A stretch of 64,000 nucleotides of DNA from Bacteroides caccae (GTDB lineage Bacteria; Bacteroidota; Bacteroidia; Bacteroidales; Bacteroidaceae): assembly GCF_002222615.2 (NCBI RefSeq), contig NZ_CP022412.2:3968001-4032000 (forward strand), written 5' to 3'. Of this stretch, positions 52,766-60,820 are shown piece after piece (positions within the stretch are counted from its first letter, which is position 1; each line of letters opens with the position of its first letter). A program made the position numbers and the translations under genes. The notes under the pieces were generated by a model, which saw only the letters and a program-made list of their open reading frames with translations, searched no databases and was not told where the DNA came from.

Positions 52766-55387
52766 ATGAAAAGAAAATTTGTAAAAGTGATGTTCTTCGG
52801 GGCGTTGGCACTTTCTACTGTCACCTATGTAGGCTGTAAGGACTACGATGATGACATCGACAATCTACAAACACAGATTGACGCAAACAAAGCCGACATC
52901 GCCAAGTTGCAGAGTTTTGTAAAAGAAGGTAAATGGGTGACTAATGTTGAAGACATTACCGGTGGATTTAAGATAACTTTTAATGATAATAAAAGTTATT
53001 CTATCACAAGCGGTAAGGATGCTACTCCAACGACAATCAAGATTGATCCGGTAACAAAGAACTGGATTGTCAATGGCAATGACCTAGGTATTTGTGCTGA
53101 AGGTAAAAAAGGTGATGCGGGAGTAGGAACTCCGGGCAAAGCTGGATATGCACCGGAAATTTCTGAAGATGGATATTGGATAGTTTGGGATGCAGAAGAC
53201 GGAAAACCTAAAAAAACAAATGTTAAAGCTGCTACAGATATCTATGTAAGTGCTGACGCTAGCAATCCATTGGTTTGGGTATTGAATATTCTCAATAAGG
53301 AAACAGGAGAATGGGAAAAGGTTTCTATGCCGAAATCTGCTCGTATCACCGGTATGAGTGTGCTAGGTGTAAAAGAGGATGGTACTGTTGATTTAGGCTC
53401 TACACAAGCTGAAGCGACTCTGTATTATCATAAAGCAACCACAGACATCAAATTTAATGGAAATGATAAATTTAAGAAAGCAGGTGATTTACTTATTGCC
53501 AGAGGTGGTAGTAAGATTCACGCTTTGATTAATCCGGTGAATCTGAAAGCTGCAGATATTCAGGCTTACGAAATCGGTCTGACAGATTCTAAAGGTAATA
53601 CTAGCTTTGTTGTAGCTAATATTGCAGATAATTTTAGTGTAGATGCTTTGACTCGTGTAGCAGACCCAGAAAAAGAACCTACTGCTAACAAAGGTGTTTA
53701 TGATTTGACTCTCAGATTTGCAAATGGAGTAACTGATACAGAATTGAAGGCCTTGGAAGAGAATACTGCTTATGCTCTTACAACAAAAGATGCATGGGGT
53801 AATGAAATCATTTCCGGATATGACGTAAAGGTTGCGGCTAAAGCTGCTACAGAACAAGACCAACCAGAAGTCGAGTTTACTGCTCCTGACGAAGCCTTGA
53901 CTTATCAGAAGAGCTATAATTTGGATGAACTGTTTAACAGTGAATTAGATAAGGTGGTAGCTTACTATTATGAAGTTACTAAGGACGAAGCTGCTAAGGT
54001 GGATGCAACATTTGATAAAGATAAGAATACAATTATTGCAAAGAAGGAAGGTAAAATGAAGATTAAGATTCACTATCTTCCTGTTAGTGGAACAGTTGCT
54101 AGTACTGAAGTAACACTGACTTTTGCTTATGTAGCTAAACAGGCTGAAATCAAAGATATGACTTGGGTTGTAGATGGCAAGAAATTAACAGCTACTTCTG
54201 AAATTGTTGGTCCTTCAGTAGATGAAATTAAAAAGTCTATTAATGGCATTGATTCCGAAATTGAATATACTGACGGTAAGGTAACAATCAATGGAGTAAA
54301 GGATTTACAATACTCAGACGAAGATGCTAAAAATAGTATTACATTAGCTTTGGTAGGTCTGAATGCAAAAGGTGAAGAAACGACTACAGCGGAAAACATT
54401 ACTAAGTATGTAATCAAAGCTACATTCGATCATGAACATGTTGCTGCTGTACCTCATACCGCAACAGTTAAATTCAAGAATAAAAAATATGATCAAAACA
54501 ATTCAGAGCTGGGTAATGAATATTTGTATGAAACTACATTCAAAATTACTGTAGATCAGCCGAAGAATCTGTATACATTCAAACATGCAACTGCTTACTT
54601 TGAGGACAAAGAGAATGCTGTAGCTTACGGTAAAGTATATGAAGGTAATAGTCCTAAACTTATTTCTTTCAACCTTTATACCTTGTATCAAGCTAATTCT
54701 ATTCTTGAAGGTGATGCAACAACTAATAGCTTTGTGAAATTCACAGAAGTAATACCGGAAAAGAGTGGTAACAAAGTAGCTAAAGCATGGTTAACAGAAC
54801 AAGGTACTGATAATGGGGCAATTTCAGTCGAACCTTCTCCTTTACACGGTGGTGTTAATACAAGTCGTAGTATTACGGTTACTTATGCACCATTCGGAAA
54901 TACTCGTTTGAATGCTATTGTTGACAAATTTAACTTGAAAGTATTATCTGAAATTTATCAAGGTAGTTTCGATTTTGTGAAGAAGTTCAAAATCGACGGA
55001 AAAGATGTACAGAAAGGTGAGAAAGAGGATAATCCGATTGAAATAGAAGGAACAGGTACTGTCGAAATACTAGAAAGTGATTTCATCAGAAAAGATGCTC
55101 GTGCTAATGACTATGGCTTTGATGATAATAGAATTGTATCGGTTAAGGTTGAGTTAGCAGATGATGACGCTAAAACTTATCTGACAATTGACAACACTGA
55201 GTTTAAGATGGGAACTGAAGTTGCTGCACAGTCTGGAACAGAACAAAAAATGAACACTGTTACTATTGGAAAGAATCAGACCGCAGGAGCCATTATAAAT
55301 GCTCCTACTTGTAAAGTCAACATCAATATTCTTGACAAGTGGGGTATGACGAAAACAGCATCAATCTATGTTAAAGTGAACAAATAA
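52766..55387 (+). CDS. Large surface lipoprotein, S-layer type, phase-variable
   Basis: An 873-residue exported lipoprotein: signal peptide with lipobox Tyr-Val-Gly-Cys (Cys24), then an acidic DYDDDIDNL and a short coiled coil (DNLQTQIDANKADIAKLQSF) that can trimerise, a Gly-rich GKKGDAGVGTPGKAGYAPEI and WxxWDAEDGK module, and a long beta-rich body with repeated Ig-like segments to the C-terminus. Composition is Lys, Thr, Asp and Ala-rich, like surface-array proteins. It matches the plan of the phase-variable surface-layer protein family of B. thetaiotaomicron (BT1927 type) by recall. Expression is expected to depend on inversion of the promoter segment at 52401-52702. Terminator hairpins follow. 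Confidence 0.85.
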   Translation: MKRKFVKVMFFGALALSTVTYVGCKDYDDDIDNLQTQIDANKADIAKLQSFVKEGKWVTNVEDITGGFKITFNDNKSYSITSGKDATPTTIKIDPVTKNWIVNGNDLGICAEGKKGDAGVGTPGKAGYAPEISEDGYWIVWDAEDGKPKKTNVKAATDIYVSADASNPLVWVLNILNKETGEWEKVSMPKSARITGMSVLGVKEDGTVDLGSTQAEATLYYHKATTDIKFNGNDKFKKAGDLLIARGGSKIHALINPVNLKAADIQAYEIGLTDSKGNTSFVVANIADNFSVDALTRVADPEKEPTANKGVYDLTLRFANGVTDTELKALEENTAYALTTKDAWGNEIISGYDVKVAAKAATEQDQPEVEFTAPDEALTYQKSYNLDELFNSELDKVVAYYYEVTKDEAAKVDATFDKDKNTIIAKKEGKMKIKIHYLPVSGTVASTEVTLTFAYVAKQAEIKDMTWVVDGKKLTATSEIVGPSVDEIKKSINGIDSEIEYTDGKVTINGVKDLQYSDEDAKNSITLALVGLNAKGEETTTAENITKYVIKATFDHEHVAAVPHTATVKFKNKKYDQNNSELGNEYLYETTFKITVDQPKNLYTFKHATAYFEDKENAVAYGKVYEGNSPKLISFNLYTLYQANSILEGDATTNSFVKFTEVIPEKSGNKVAKAWLTEQGTDNGAISVEPSPLHGGVNTSRSITVTYAPFGNTRLNAIVDKFNLKVLSEIYQGSFDFVKKFKIDGKDVQKGEKEDNPIEIEGTGTVEILESDFIRKDARANDYGFDDNRIVSVKVELADDDAKTYLTIDNTEFKMGTEVAAQSGTEQKMNTVTIGKNQTAGAIINAPTCKVNINILDKWGMTKTASIYVKVNK

Positions 55388-55410
55388 TTTAGATTGAAAG
55401 ACTTATAATT

Positions 55411-55452
55411 GAGAGGCATCCTAATTCTCTTTGAGACTAGAGATGCCTTCTC
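55411..55452 (+). terminator. Terminator-like hairpin after the surface gene
   Basis: GAGAGGCATC (55411-55420) pairs with GATGCCTTCTC (55442-55452) with one bulged T. It lies 24 bp beyond the stop codon. No strong T tract. Confidence 0.5.
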
Positions 55453-55527
55453 TATTATACGAGACAATAAATTCTTTAAAAGAAATATACTGAGAGATCA
55501 ACTGAAAATTATGCTTGTGAAAGTATA

Positions 55528-55555
55528 TTTTCAAATGTTTGTCTCTTGGAAGGGA
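55528..55555 (+). repeat. Left copy of a 28-bp imperfect direct repeat flanking the ABC operon
   Basis: 23 of 28 positions match 59644-59671 and all five differences are transitions. It begins TTTTCAAATG in both copies. It overlaps the second terminator stem. Confidence 0.55.
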
Positions 55556-55588
55556 TGCCTCCCTTATTTCCCACGGGCATCCCTTTTC
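55550..55588 (+). terminator. Second terminator-like hairpin
   Basis: AAGGGATGCC (55550-55559) pairs with GGCATCCCTT (55576-55585), followed by TTC. Its stem repeats the GGATGCC core of the hairpin at 55411. Confidence 0.55.
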
Positions 55589-55811
55589 TGCTCTTAATGC
55601 ATCTCACTTATCGTACTAGAAAGCAATTTACTAGTCCCTTATTTCCCCAAGACAAGGAGATGTTTTTAAGAATATAAATGCTCGGGCTTGTGAAAGTCCG
55701 TGCTTTTATTTATACAACTATAATGTCTGTAGTTAACTAATGTCTTTATATTTTCGACATGGAATTAAATATCCACCACTTATGCTTTTAGGAATATAAA
55801 AATAATCAATT

Positions 55812-56771
55812 ATGAAAAGTGTATATTATTATCTGTCAGTGCTGATTATATTTCTTTCAGCATGTCATACCAATAAATCAGAATTAGAAACAATTAAAGT
55901 TGCACAGTTTGGAGATGTATTCATATATATACCTCTATATTTGGCAAATACCAAAGGATTTTTCAAAGAAGAAGGTTTGAAAGTTGATCTGATAAACACT
56001 GGAGGGGACGATAAAACCTATGCAGCGGTAATTGGTGGTTCCGCTTTATTTGGTATTGCAGATCCTACTTTTGTTGCTATTGCTAAGGAACAAGGAATAG
56101 ATGGATGTGTGATAGGAAGTATTGTCAACAGTGTTCCCTTTTGGGCTCTGACAAAAAATCCCAATGTTCCTCAGATTACGAATTCCGCGATGTTAGCTCC
56201 TTACAGCGTAGCTACCTTCTCTGCTCCTTCTACAGCATATACAGTTCAAACTGAAATGTTCAAAGAAGCTAATTTGCCTACAAATATCAGACAAGGTGCA
56301 TTTGGAACTTTATTACCTATGCTTGATACCGGCAATGCTGATATCGCCCTTGAATTGGAACCGAATGTTTCAATAGCGGTAGCCAATGGAGCAAAGGTCG
56401 TTTATTCTTTTGCTGATAAATATCCGGATTTTACCTTCACAGGTATCACAACAAGTAAAAAGACTATCGATGAAAAACCTGAAATAGTCCAGCATTTTAT
56501 CAATGCTATTACCAAAGCTGAAAAATTTGCACATGAGTATCCTGATAGTGCCGCTTACTATATGGCAGAACTATACCCTGATGTGAATAAGAATATAATA
56601 GCACAGGCCATCAAACGCATGGTAGACTCAAACACATTACCTCAAAACGCAGTAATCTCACCGGAAGCTTGGAAACAAGCCGTTGCATTACGTCACCGTA
56701 TGGGAGATTTAAAATCATTGGATAATATAGAAAGTGTATTAGATATGAATTTCGCTGAAAAAGCACGTTGA
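55812..56771 (+). CDS. ABC importer substrate-binding lipoprotein, NMT1/TauA class
   Basis: A 319-residue periplasmic-side lipoprotein (lipobox Phe-Leu-Ser-Ala-Cys, Cys18) of the NMT1/ThiY/TauA fold. Characteristic strands are IKVAQFGDVFIYIPLYLANT, GFFKEEGLKVDLINTGGDD, ALFGIADPTFVAIAKEQ and a C-terminal helix region (KPEIVQHFINAITKAEKFAH). Relatives bind sulfonates, nitrate, or thiamine pyrimidine precursors; the ligand here is not deducible. It is the first of four overlapping genes forming one importer operon, followed at once by a paralogue that lacks a signal peptide. Confidence 0.9.
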   Translation: MKSVYYYLSVLIIFLSACHTNKSELETIKVAQFGDVFIYIPLYLANTKGFFKEEGLKVDLINTGGDDKTYAAVIGGSALFGIADPTFVAIAKEQGIDGCVIGSIVNSVPFWALTKNPNVPQITNSAMLAPYSVATFSAPSTAYTVQTEMFKEANLPTNIRQGAFGTLLPMLDTGNADIALELEPNVSIAVANGAKVVYSFADKYPDFTFTGITTSKKTIDEKPEIVQHFINAITKAEKFAHEYPDSAAYYMAELYPDVNKNIIAQAIKRMVDSNTLPQNAVISPEAWKQAVALRHRMGDLKSLDNIESVLDMNFAEKAR

Positions 56772-56788
56772 CAAAAAAGTTATTGAAT

Positions 56789-58141
56789 ATGAAAATCATA
56801 TTTATGTTAGCCGCAAAAACATATATGTACCTTCCTCTTTTTCTGGCAAAAGAAAAAGGTATTTTTAAATCTGTATTTGAGGCAAAGAGAATAAAGGATG
56901 ATATAGAGTTTCGCATTTGTGATGGCGATGATGACGCTATTGACAGCATGTTGGATTTTAACAGGAATGCACGTAAATGCAAATTAGACGAAATAGCAAT
57001 TGCTATTTCAGACCCGACTTCTATATTGCGGCAACATAAAAGTTTTGATAACAAAACAGATATAAAAGTTATAGGCAAATTGATAAACAAATTGCCTTTT
57101 TGGGTTATTTGTCCCTATAATGAGGAATTAGATAATAATTCGCATAATGGGTTTATGGATATTAAGGAATTAAAAGCCAAACGTCTTTATACACCTAATA
57201 GTTCATACATTACTGCCAACTCTTGCTGTTCTCAACTATTAAATAAAAACAATTATAAAATCAAACCTGTTGATTTTTCCGAAGAAATAGAGAAATGCAT
57301 TAATGATTCCGAATCCATAGCTCTGACGGGTGACTTAAATTTAATGGCAAGAAAATATATTGAGAACAAAATTTGTATTTACAGCCATATGGCGAATAAT
57401 AATGATGAAAGCATAGCTACAACTATTATAACCAGCAGATATATATGTAAGCAGTACGAGGACATGCTGGCACTTGTCTTGGAGGCTATTCAGAAAGCCA
57501 TTTTTATTATATATTCATCACCTGAAATAGCCACAGAAGTATGTTATAAAATCAGTGATGAGATTGATAGTTATCGGATGCCTGACGAAAATATTCAAAA
57601 AGAAAAAACAGAAATCATTATATCAATTATTAACAGTGATCATCTATATCCGATGACTACCGATATCTCATTTTCTGATTGGAAAAAAACAGTAAATTAT
57701 TACCTTTCGCATGGGATAAATATATTTGAATATATGAGGGAGCACAACTCGCCAACCAGACCCAATGAGAATGAAGCATATGTTGCAGGTATATATCAAA
57801 AAATGTTCTTCAAAAATCCTGCACACACTGCAGAAAGAAAGATTGTTGAGGATTTTGGAGTAGATTGCAATACTTTTGACAAAGAAATACCATATCATTT
57901 GATCAGAAAACTGAAGAATAAGATTTTGTTTTTCATGAAAAAGGATTTTTGGTATATCCTGTGCTTTATTTTATTTGTATGTGTTGTAGGGTATGTGGTA
58001 TACCAGACTTTTTATAACAATAATCATGATTACATATCGAATGTCGGTTTAATATTTGGTGCATTATCTTTAATATGGGGTATCCTAACTAGTCTGGGGG
58101 TATTCCCTAAGTTGAAAAAAACGAGTCGTTATGATGATTGA
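56789..58141 (+). CDS. NMT1-like domain with C-terminal membrane anchor, no signal peptide
   Basis: A 450-residue protein from ATG 56789 (an in-frame TTG at 56768 overlaps the previous stop). Its first 300 residues track the substrate-binding protein before it segment by segment: MYLPLFLAKEKGIFK for IYIPLYLANTKGFFK, IAISDPTSI for FGIADPTFV, VIGKLINKLPFWVI for VIGSIVNSVPFWAL, and similar C-terminal helices. But it opens directly with the first beta strand, with no signal peptide. Two membrane helices lie near 387-410 and 417-440, each flanked inside by Lys/Arg (RKLKNK, KLKKTSR), so both ends and the binding-fold domain should face the cytoplasm. It overlaps the ATPase gene by 11 bp. Function unknown: intracellular ligand sensor or transporter partner are guesses. 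Confidence 0.85.
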   Translation: MKIIFMLAAKTYMYLPLFLAKEKGIFKSVFEAKRIKDDIEFRICDGDDDAIDSMLDFNRNARKCKLDEIAIAISDPTSILRQHKSFDNKTDIKVIGKLINKLPFWVICPYNEELDNNSHNGFMDIKELKAKRLYTPNSSYITANSCCSQLLNKNNYKIKPVDFSEEIEKCINDSESIALTGDLNLMARKYIENKICIYSHMANNNDESIATTIITSRYICKQYEDMLALVLEAIQKAIFIIYSSPEIATEVCYKISDEIDSYRMPDENIQKEKTEIIISIINSDHLYPMTTDISFSDWKKTVNYYLSHGINIFEYMREHNSPTRPNENEAYVAGIYQKMFFKNPAHTAERKIVEDFGVDCNTFDKEIPYHLIRKLKNKILFFMKKDFWYILCFILFVCVVGYVVYQTFYNNNHDYISNVGLIFGALSLIWGILTSLGVFPKLKKTSRYDD

Positions 58142-58862
58142 ACTACAAAATGTAGGGTTTGCCTACAATAACAAACATACAGTATTTTCTAATTTAAATC
58201 TTTATATTGATAGAGGAGATATTGTATCTATTGTCGGCAATAGCGGTTGCGGAAAAACGACATTGCTGAATCTTATTGCCGGAGTTTTACTACCTTCTAA
58301 AGGAGAAATCAAGAAATCGGATAAGAATATAGCCTATTTGATGCAGGATGTCACATTATTGCCTTATAGGACAGCGTGGGAAAACACTTTTCTTGCTTGT
58401 GAACTACGGGGAATACCTGTTGACAACATACAGAAGCAGGCTGCCAAAGAAATACTAGACTTATTCAACATAGAAACGGAAGCTCTAAACAAGTTCCCCA
58501 AAGAACTCTCCGGAGGAATGAAACAACGGATCGGATTGTTACAAACTCTACTCACCGACGCTTCATTATTTTTGCTTGATGAACCTTTTAACGCCATTGA
58601 TATTAATGCACTGAACAGTATTAAACTCTATATATGGGAATACCTCATCAAGAGTAATAAAACAATGATCTTTATCACCCATAATATTGATCAGGCATTG
58701 CTTTTAAGCGACCGTATTCTAATTATGAGAAGTCCAACTGAATTATTAGAAATAAAGCCCACTAAAGAATATTGCTCACTTTCCCCTGACGAAAGAATAG
58801 ACACAAGCGAATATAAGAAACTTTTTTTTGAAATCGTTGAGAATTTGAAATATGAGAAATAA
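58131..58862 (+). CDS. ABC importer ATPase (SsuB/TauB/ThiZ class)
   Basis: A 243-residue ATP-binding subunit. Walker A GNSGCGKT at residues 36-43, Q-loop YLMQDVTLLPYRTAWEN, signature LSGGMKQR, Walker B LFLLDEPFNAID and the switch His in TMIFITHNID are all present, with the order and spacing of the nitrate/sulfonate/taurine subclass. It overlaps the preceding gene by 11 bp and the permease gene by 11 bp, so all are translationally coupled. Confidence 0.95.
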   Translation: MMIELQNVGFAYNNKHTVFSNLNLYIDRGDIVSIVGNSGCGKTTLLNLIAGVLLPSKGEIKKSDKNIAYLMQDVTLLPYRTAWENTFLACELRGIPVDNIQKQAAKEILDLFNIETEALNKFPKELSGGMKQRIGLLQTLLTDASLFLLDEPFNAIDINALNSIKLYIWEYLIKSNKTMIFITHNIDQALLLSDRILIMRSPTELLEIKPTKEYCSLSPDERIDTSEYKKLFFEIVENLKYEK

Positions 58863-59619
58863 AATATTACAATGGTTACCATTGGCTGTTTTACTGATTG
58901 CTTGGGAAGCATATGCCAAATTTCAGTCAGGCTTTTCAACCATGTTTTCTTCCCCTGTGAGAATAATAACATTGTTATATGAGAAAACGGTATCTGGCGA
59001 CCTGCCATATCATACATTCATAACTGCTTATGAATCATTTGTCGGATTGCTGTTTGGGCTATTCATTGGATGTATTATAGGTTTTATTTTAGTCTATTTT
59101 CCAAAATGCTCGAAAATAGCTCATCCTTATATAATAGCACTTAGTTCAATTCCTACTTTCGCATTGGCTCCTCTAATGATTATTTGGTTTGGAACCGGAT
59201 TGAAAATGAAAATTGTATTGGCATTCCTCTCTACTGTTTTTATTACTGCTTTTCAAACCTATGAAGGAGCAAGCAAAATCTCTGAAAGTGACGATACTTT
59301 TTTCAAAATCAATCATGCTACCAACAAACAACGCTTTTGGATGCTCTCATTCCCAGCCTCACTGGATTGGGTTATCCAATCACTCAAACTGAATGCCGGC
59401 TTCTGTGTTTTGGGAGCATTCATTGGCGAATTTATAGCCTCTGAAGCTGGTTTAGGATATATCATTCTAAAAGCAAGTGGCTTATACGATACCACCTATG
59501 TCTTTGCCGCTATTATATGTATTATCTTACTTTCTATGTTTTTTAATTTGTTGGCCGTATTCGTAAACAAATATAAATTGAGGATAATTCGTTTTGCAAC
59601 AATGAAATATGGTAAATAA
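58852..59619 (+). CDS. ABC importer permease (SsuC/TauC/ThiX class)
   Basis: A 255-residue inner-membrane permease with about six helices, beginning ILQWLPLAVLLIAWEAYAKF. The EAA-type coupling loop lies in TNKQRFWMLSFPASLDWVIQ followed by LKLNAGFCVLGAFIGEF. It is the last gene of the four-gene importer operon, starting within the ATPase gene. No outer-membrane partner or biosynthetic gene adjoins it to reveal the substrate. Confidence 0.93.
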   Translation: MRNKILQWLPLAVLLIAWEAYAKFQSGFSTMFSSPVRIITLLYEKTVSGDLPYHTFITAYESFVGLLFGLFIGCIIGFILVYFPKCSKIAHPYIIALSSIPTFALAPLMIIWFGTGLKMKIVLAFLSTVFITAFQTYEGASKISESDDTFFKINHATNKQRFWMLSFPASLDWVIQSLKLNAGFCVLGAFIGEFIASEAGLGYIILKASGLYDTTYVFAAIICIILLSMFFNLLAVFVNKYKLRIIRFATMKYGK

Positions 59620-59643
59620 AAAACTCTTCATAAAACTAAATGT

Positions 59644-59671
59644 TTTTCAAATGCTTATCTCCTGAAAGGAA
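59644..59671 (+). repeat. Right copy of the 28-bp imperfect direct repeat
   Basis: Lies 25 bp beyond the permease stop codon and matches 55528-55555 at 23 of 28 positions. Confidence 0.55.
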
Positions 59672-59686
59672 CGTAAACGCATTTTC

Positions 59687-60700
59687 CTATGGCTTATATA
59701 ACTTTGGACGGAAAGGAATATAAAGCGTATAGTTACTATCCGTCGGCTTTCCTCCCGCCAGTGCCGGCGACCATTTCGGCATTCCCTTTACAATACGAAG
59801 AGCCTCCTCGGCAAACTCGGAATGAGTAGCTTTCAAAATATGAGGACGCAGAATCACTCCTTCCTTATCAATCGTAAACTCACACAAAGCATATCCCGAT
59901 ATATTCTTGGCTAAAAGATTTGCCGGATAAACCATTTGATCTGCAATATATTCTTCCGGAGTAGTGCCGGACAAATGAGCAAGTTCTTCTATCTGTTTGC
60001 CGGAAAGCGACCTCTGCTGAGGCCCCACCTGATAAATTCCGACATACATCGGTTTCTTATAAGCATCCGGTTGCTCCTTAGTGCGCTGTTGCAACTCCTT
60101 CAATAAAGCAGCAGCTTCTTCCGCCACCGCCTGTTCCGAAATATCTTCTCCTCTGGATAACATATAAGCCGACTGACAGACCAACACAAGACGATCCATT
60201 AAAGAACCTTTTTTCGGGGACCACTTACGTCCCATCTGATTTGTACCTTTCGCATCCGTCGAAGTGAAATAATAAACGACTCCGTCCAAACCTGCCGTAG
60301 AACCGTCCAAATCCTGCACCTGACTCGTCACCGTACGAAAAATGGCACCCAAAGACTGATAAAGGGACGAACTGATAACCACCGATCTCGTATCTACCGT
60401 CACTGTTCCTTTCTCTGCTTGCCAATAGGTACGCGACAATGTGTTCGAAACCAAACAATAACGCCCACCCTTCTTCTCTACCGACATGGCATACTCGGGC
60501 GAGAAAGAAGGAATTGCTACAAAACGAGCATACGGTTGTTGCTGAAAGCCTGTGTTCAATAAAGAAAATACATTGCGATAATATTCGCCCAATTCGCCTG
60601 TGTAAGTAGTGAAAGGTTTCACCGGCTCCAGATAATCAATCTGTGCCGTAAGACGAAAAGATAAGGTCAAAAGTAGAATAAAGAAAACAATCTTTTTCAT
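59687..60700 (-). CDS. Exported protein with TonB C-terminal-like domain
   Basis: A 337-residue exported protein from the ATG at 60700, chosen because a signal peptide (IVFFILLLTLSFRLTAQ) begins there and a TATCTTTG promoter box lies at 60732-60739, inside the longer possible frame. The middle part is novel to me, with a predicted alpha/beta pattern (YYFTSTDAKGTNQMGRKWSP). The last 80 residues resemble a TonB_C fold: YALCEFTIDKEGVILRPHIL, FAEEALRIVKGMPKWSPALA and YTLYIPF. The absence of a membrane-spanning Pro-rich linker argues against an energy-transducing TonB; a periplasmic protein using the fold for binding is more likely. Confidence 0.8.
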   Translation of the reverse strand: MKKIVFFILLLTLSFRLTAQIDYLEPVKPFTTYTGELGEYYRNVFSLLNTGFQQQPYARFVAIPSFSPEYAMSVEKKGGRYCLVSNTLSRTYWQAEKGTVTVDTRSVVISSSLYQSLGAIFRTVTSQVQDLDGSTAGLDGVVYYFTSTDAKGTNQMGRKWSPKKGSLMDRLVLVCQSAYMLSRGEDISEQAVAEEAAALLKELQQRTKEQPDAYKKPMYVGIYQVGPQQRSLSGKQIEELAHLSGTTPEEYIADQMVYPANLLAKNISGYALCEFTIDKEGVILRPHILKATHSEFAEEALRIVKGMPKWSPALAGGKPTDSNYTLYIPFRPKLYKP

Positions 60701-60731
60701 AAGTTGCCGGATTTTCAATGCGTATCGGCAA

Positions 60732-60739
60732 CAAAGATA
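60732..60739 (-). promoter_or_regulatory. -7 promoter box of the TonB-C protein
   Basis: TATCTTTG on the minus strand, 31 bases before the ATG at 60700. It supports the shorter start. Divergent from the pheS box. Confidence 0.5.
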
Positions 60740-60770
60740 CAAATTATTTCGATGGTTCGTGATAAAATTA

Positions 60771-60778
60771 TATCTTTG
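60771..60778 (+). promoter_or_regulatory. -7 promoter box of pheS
   Basis: TATCTTTG on the plus strand, 42 bases before the pheS ATG, with a TTTC 20 bases upstream as a near -33 match. Confidence 0.6.
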
Positions 60779-60820
60779 CACGGTTTTTACTAAGAAACTG
60801 AATAACAATACATCAAAAAT

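Larger units (their letters stand above)
55388..55811. other. 424-bp intergenic region with three hairpins
   Basis: Contains the two hairpins described at 55411 and 55550, and a third, imperfect one at 55680-55703 (CTT-GTGA-AAG core) followed by TTTTATTT. A short frame at 55409-55597 overlaps two of the hairpins and is not credible. I looked for a thiamine-pyrophosphate riboswitch before the ABC operon and saw none. Confidence 0.6.

Noticed and set aside
55409..55597. A 62-codon frame after the surface gene
   Set aside because: It spans two strong hairpins, lacks a recognisable start context and has no familiar features.
55600..55811. Thiamine-pyrophosphate or other riboswitch before the NMT1-class importer
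   Set aside because: No CTGAGA or conserved TPP core elements seen; only terminator-like hairpins are present, so thiamine precursors cannot be claimed as substrate.
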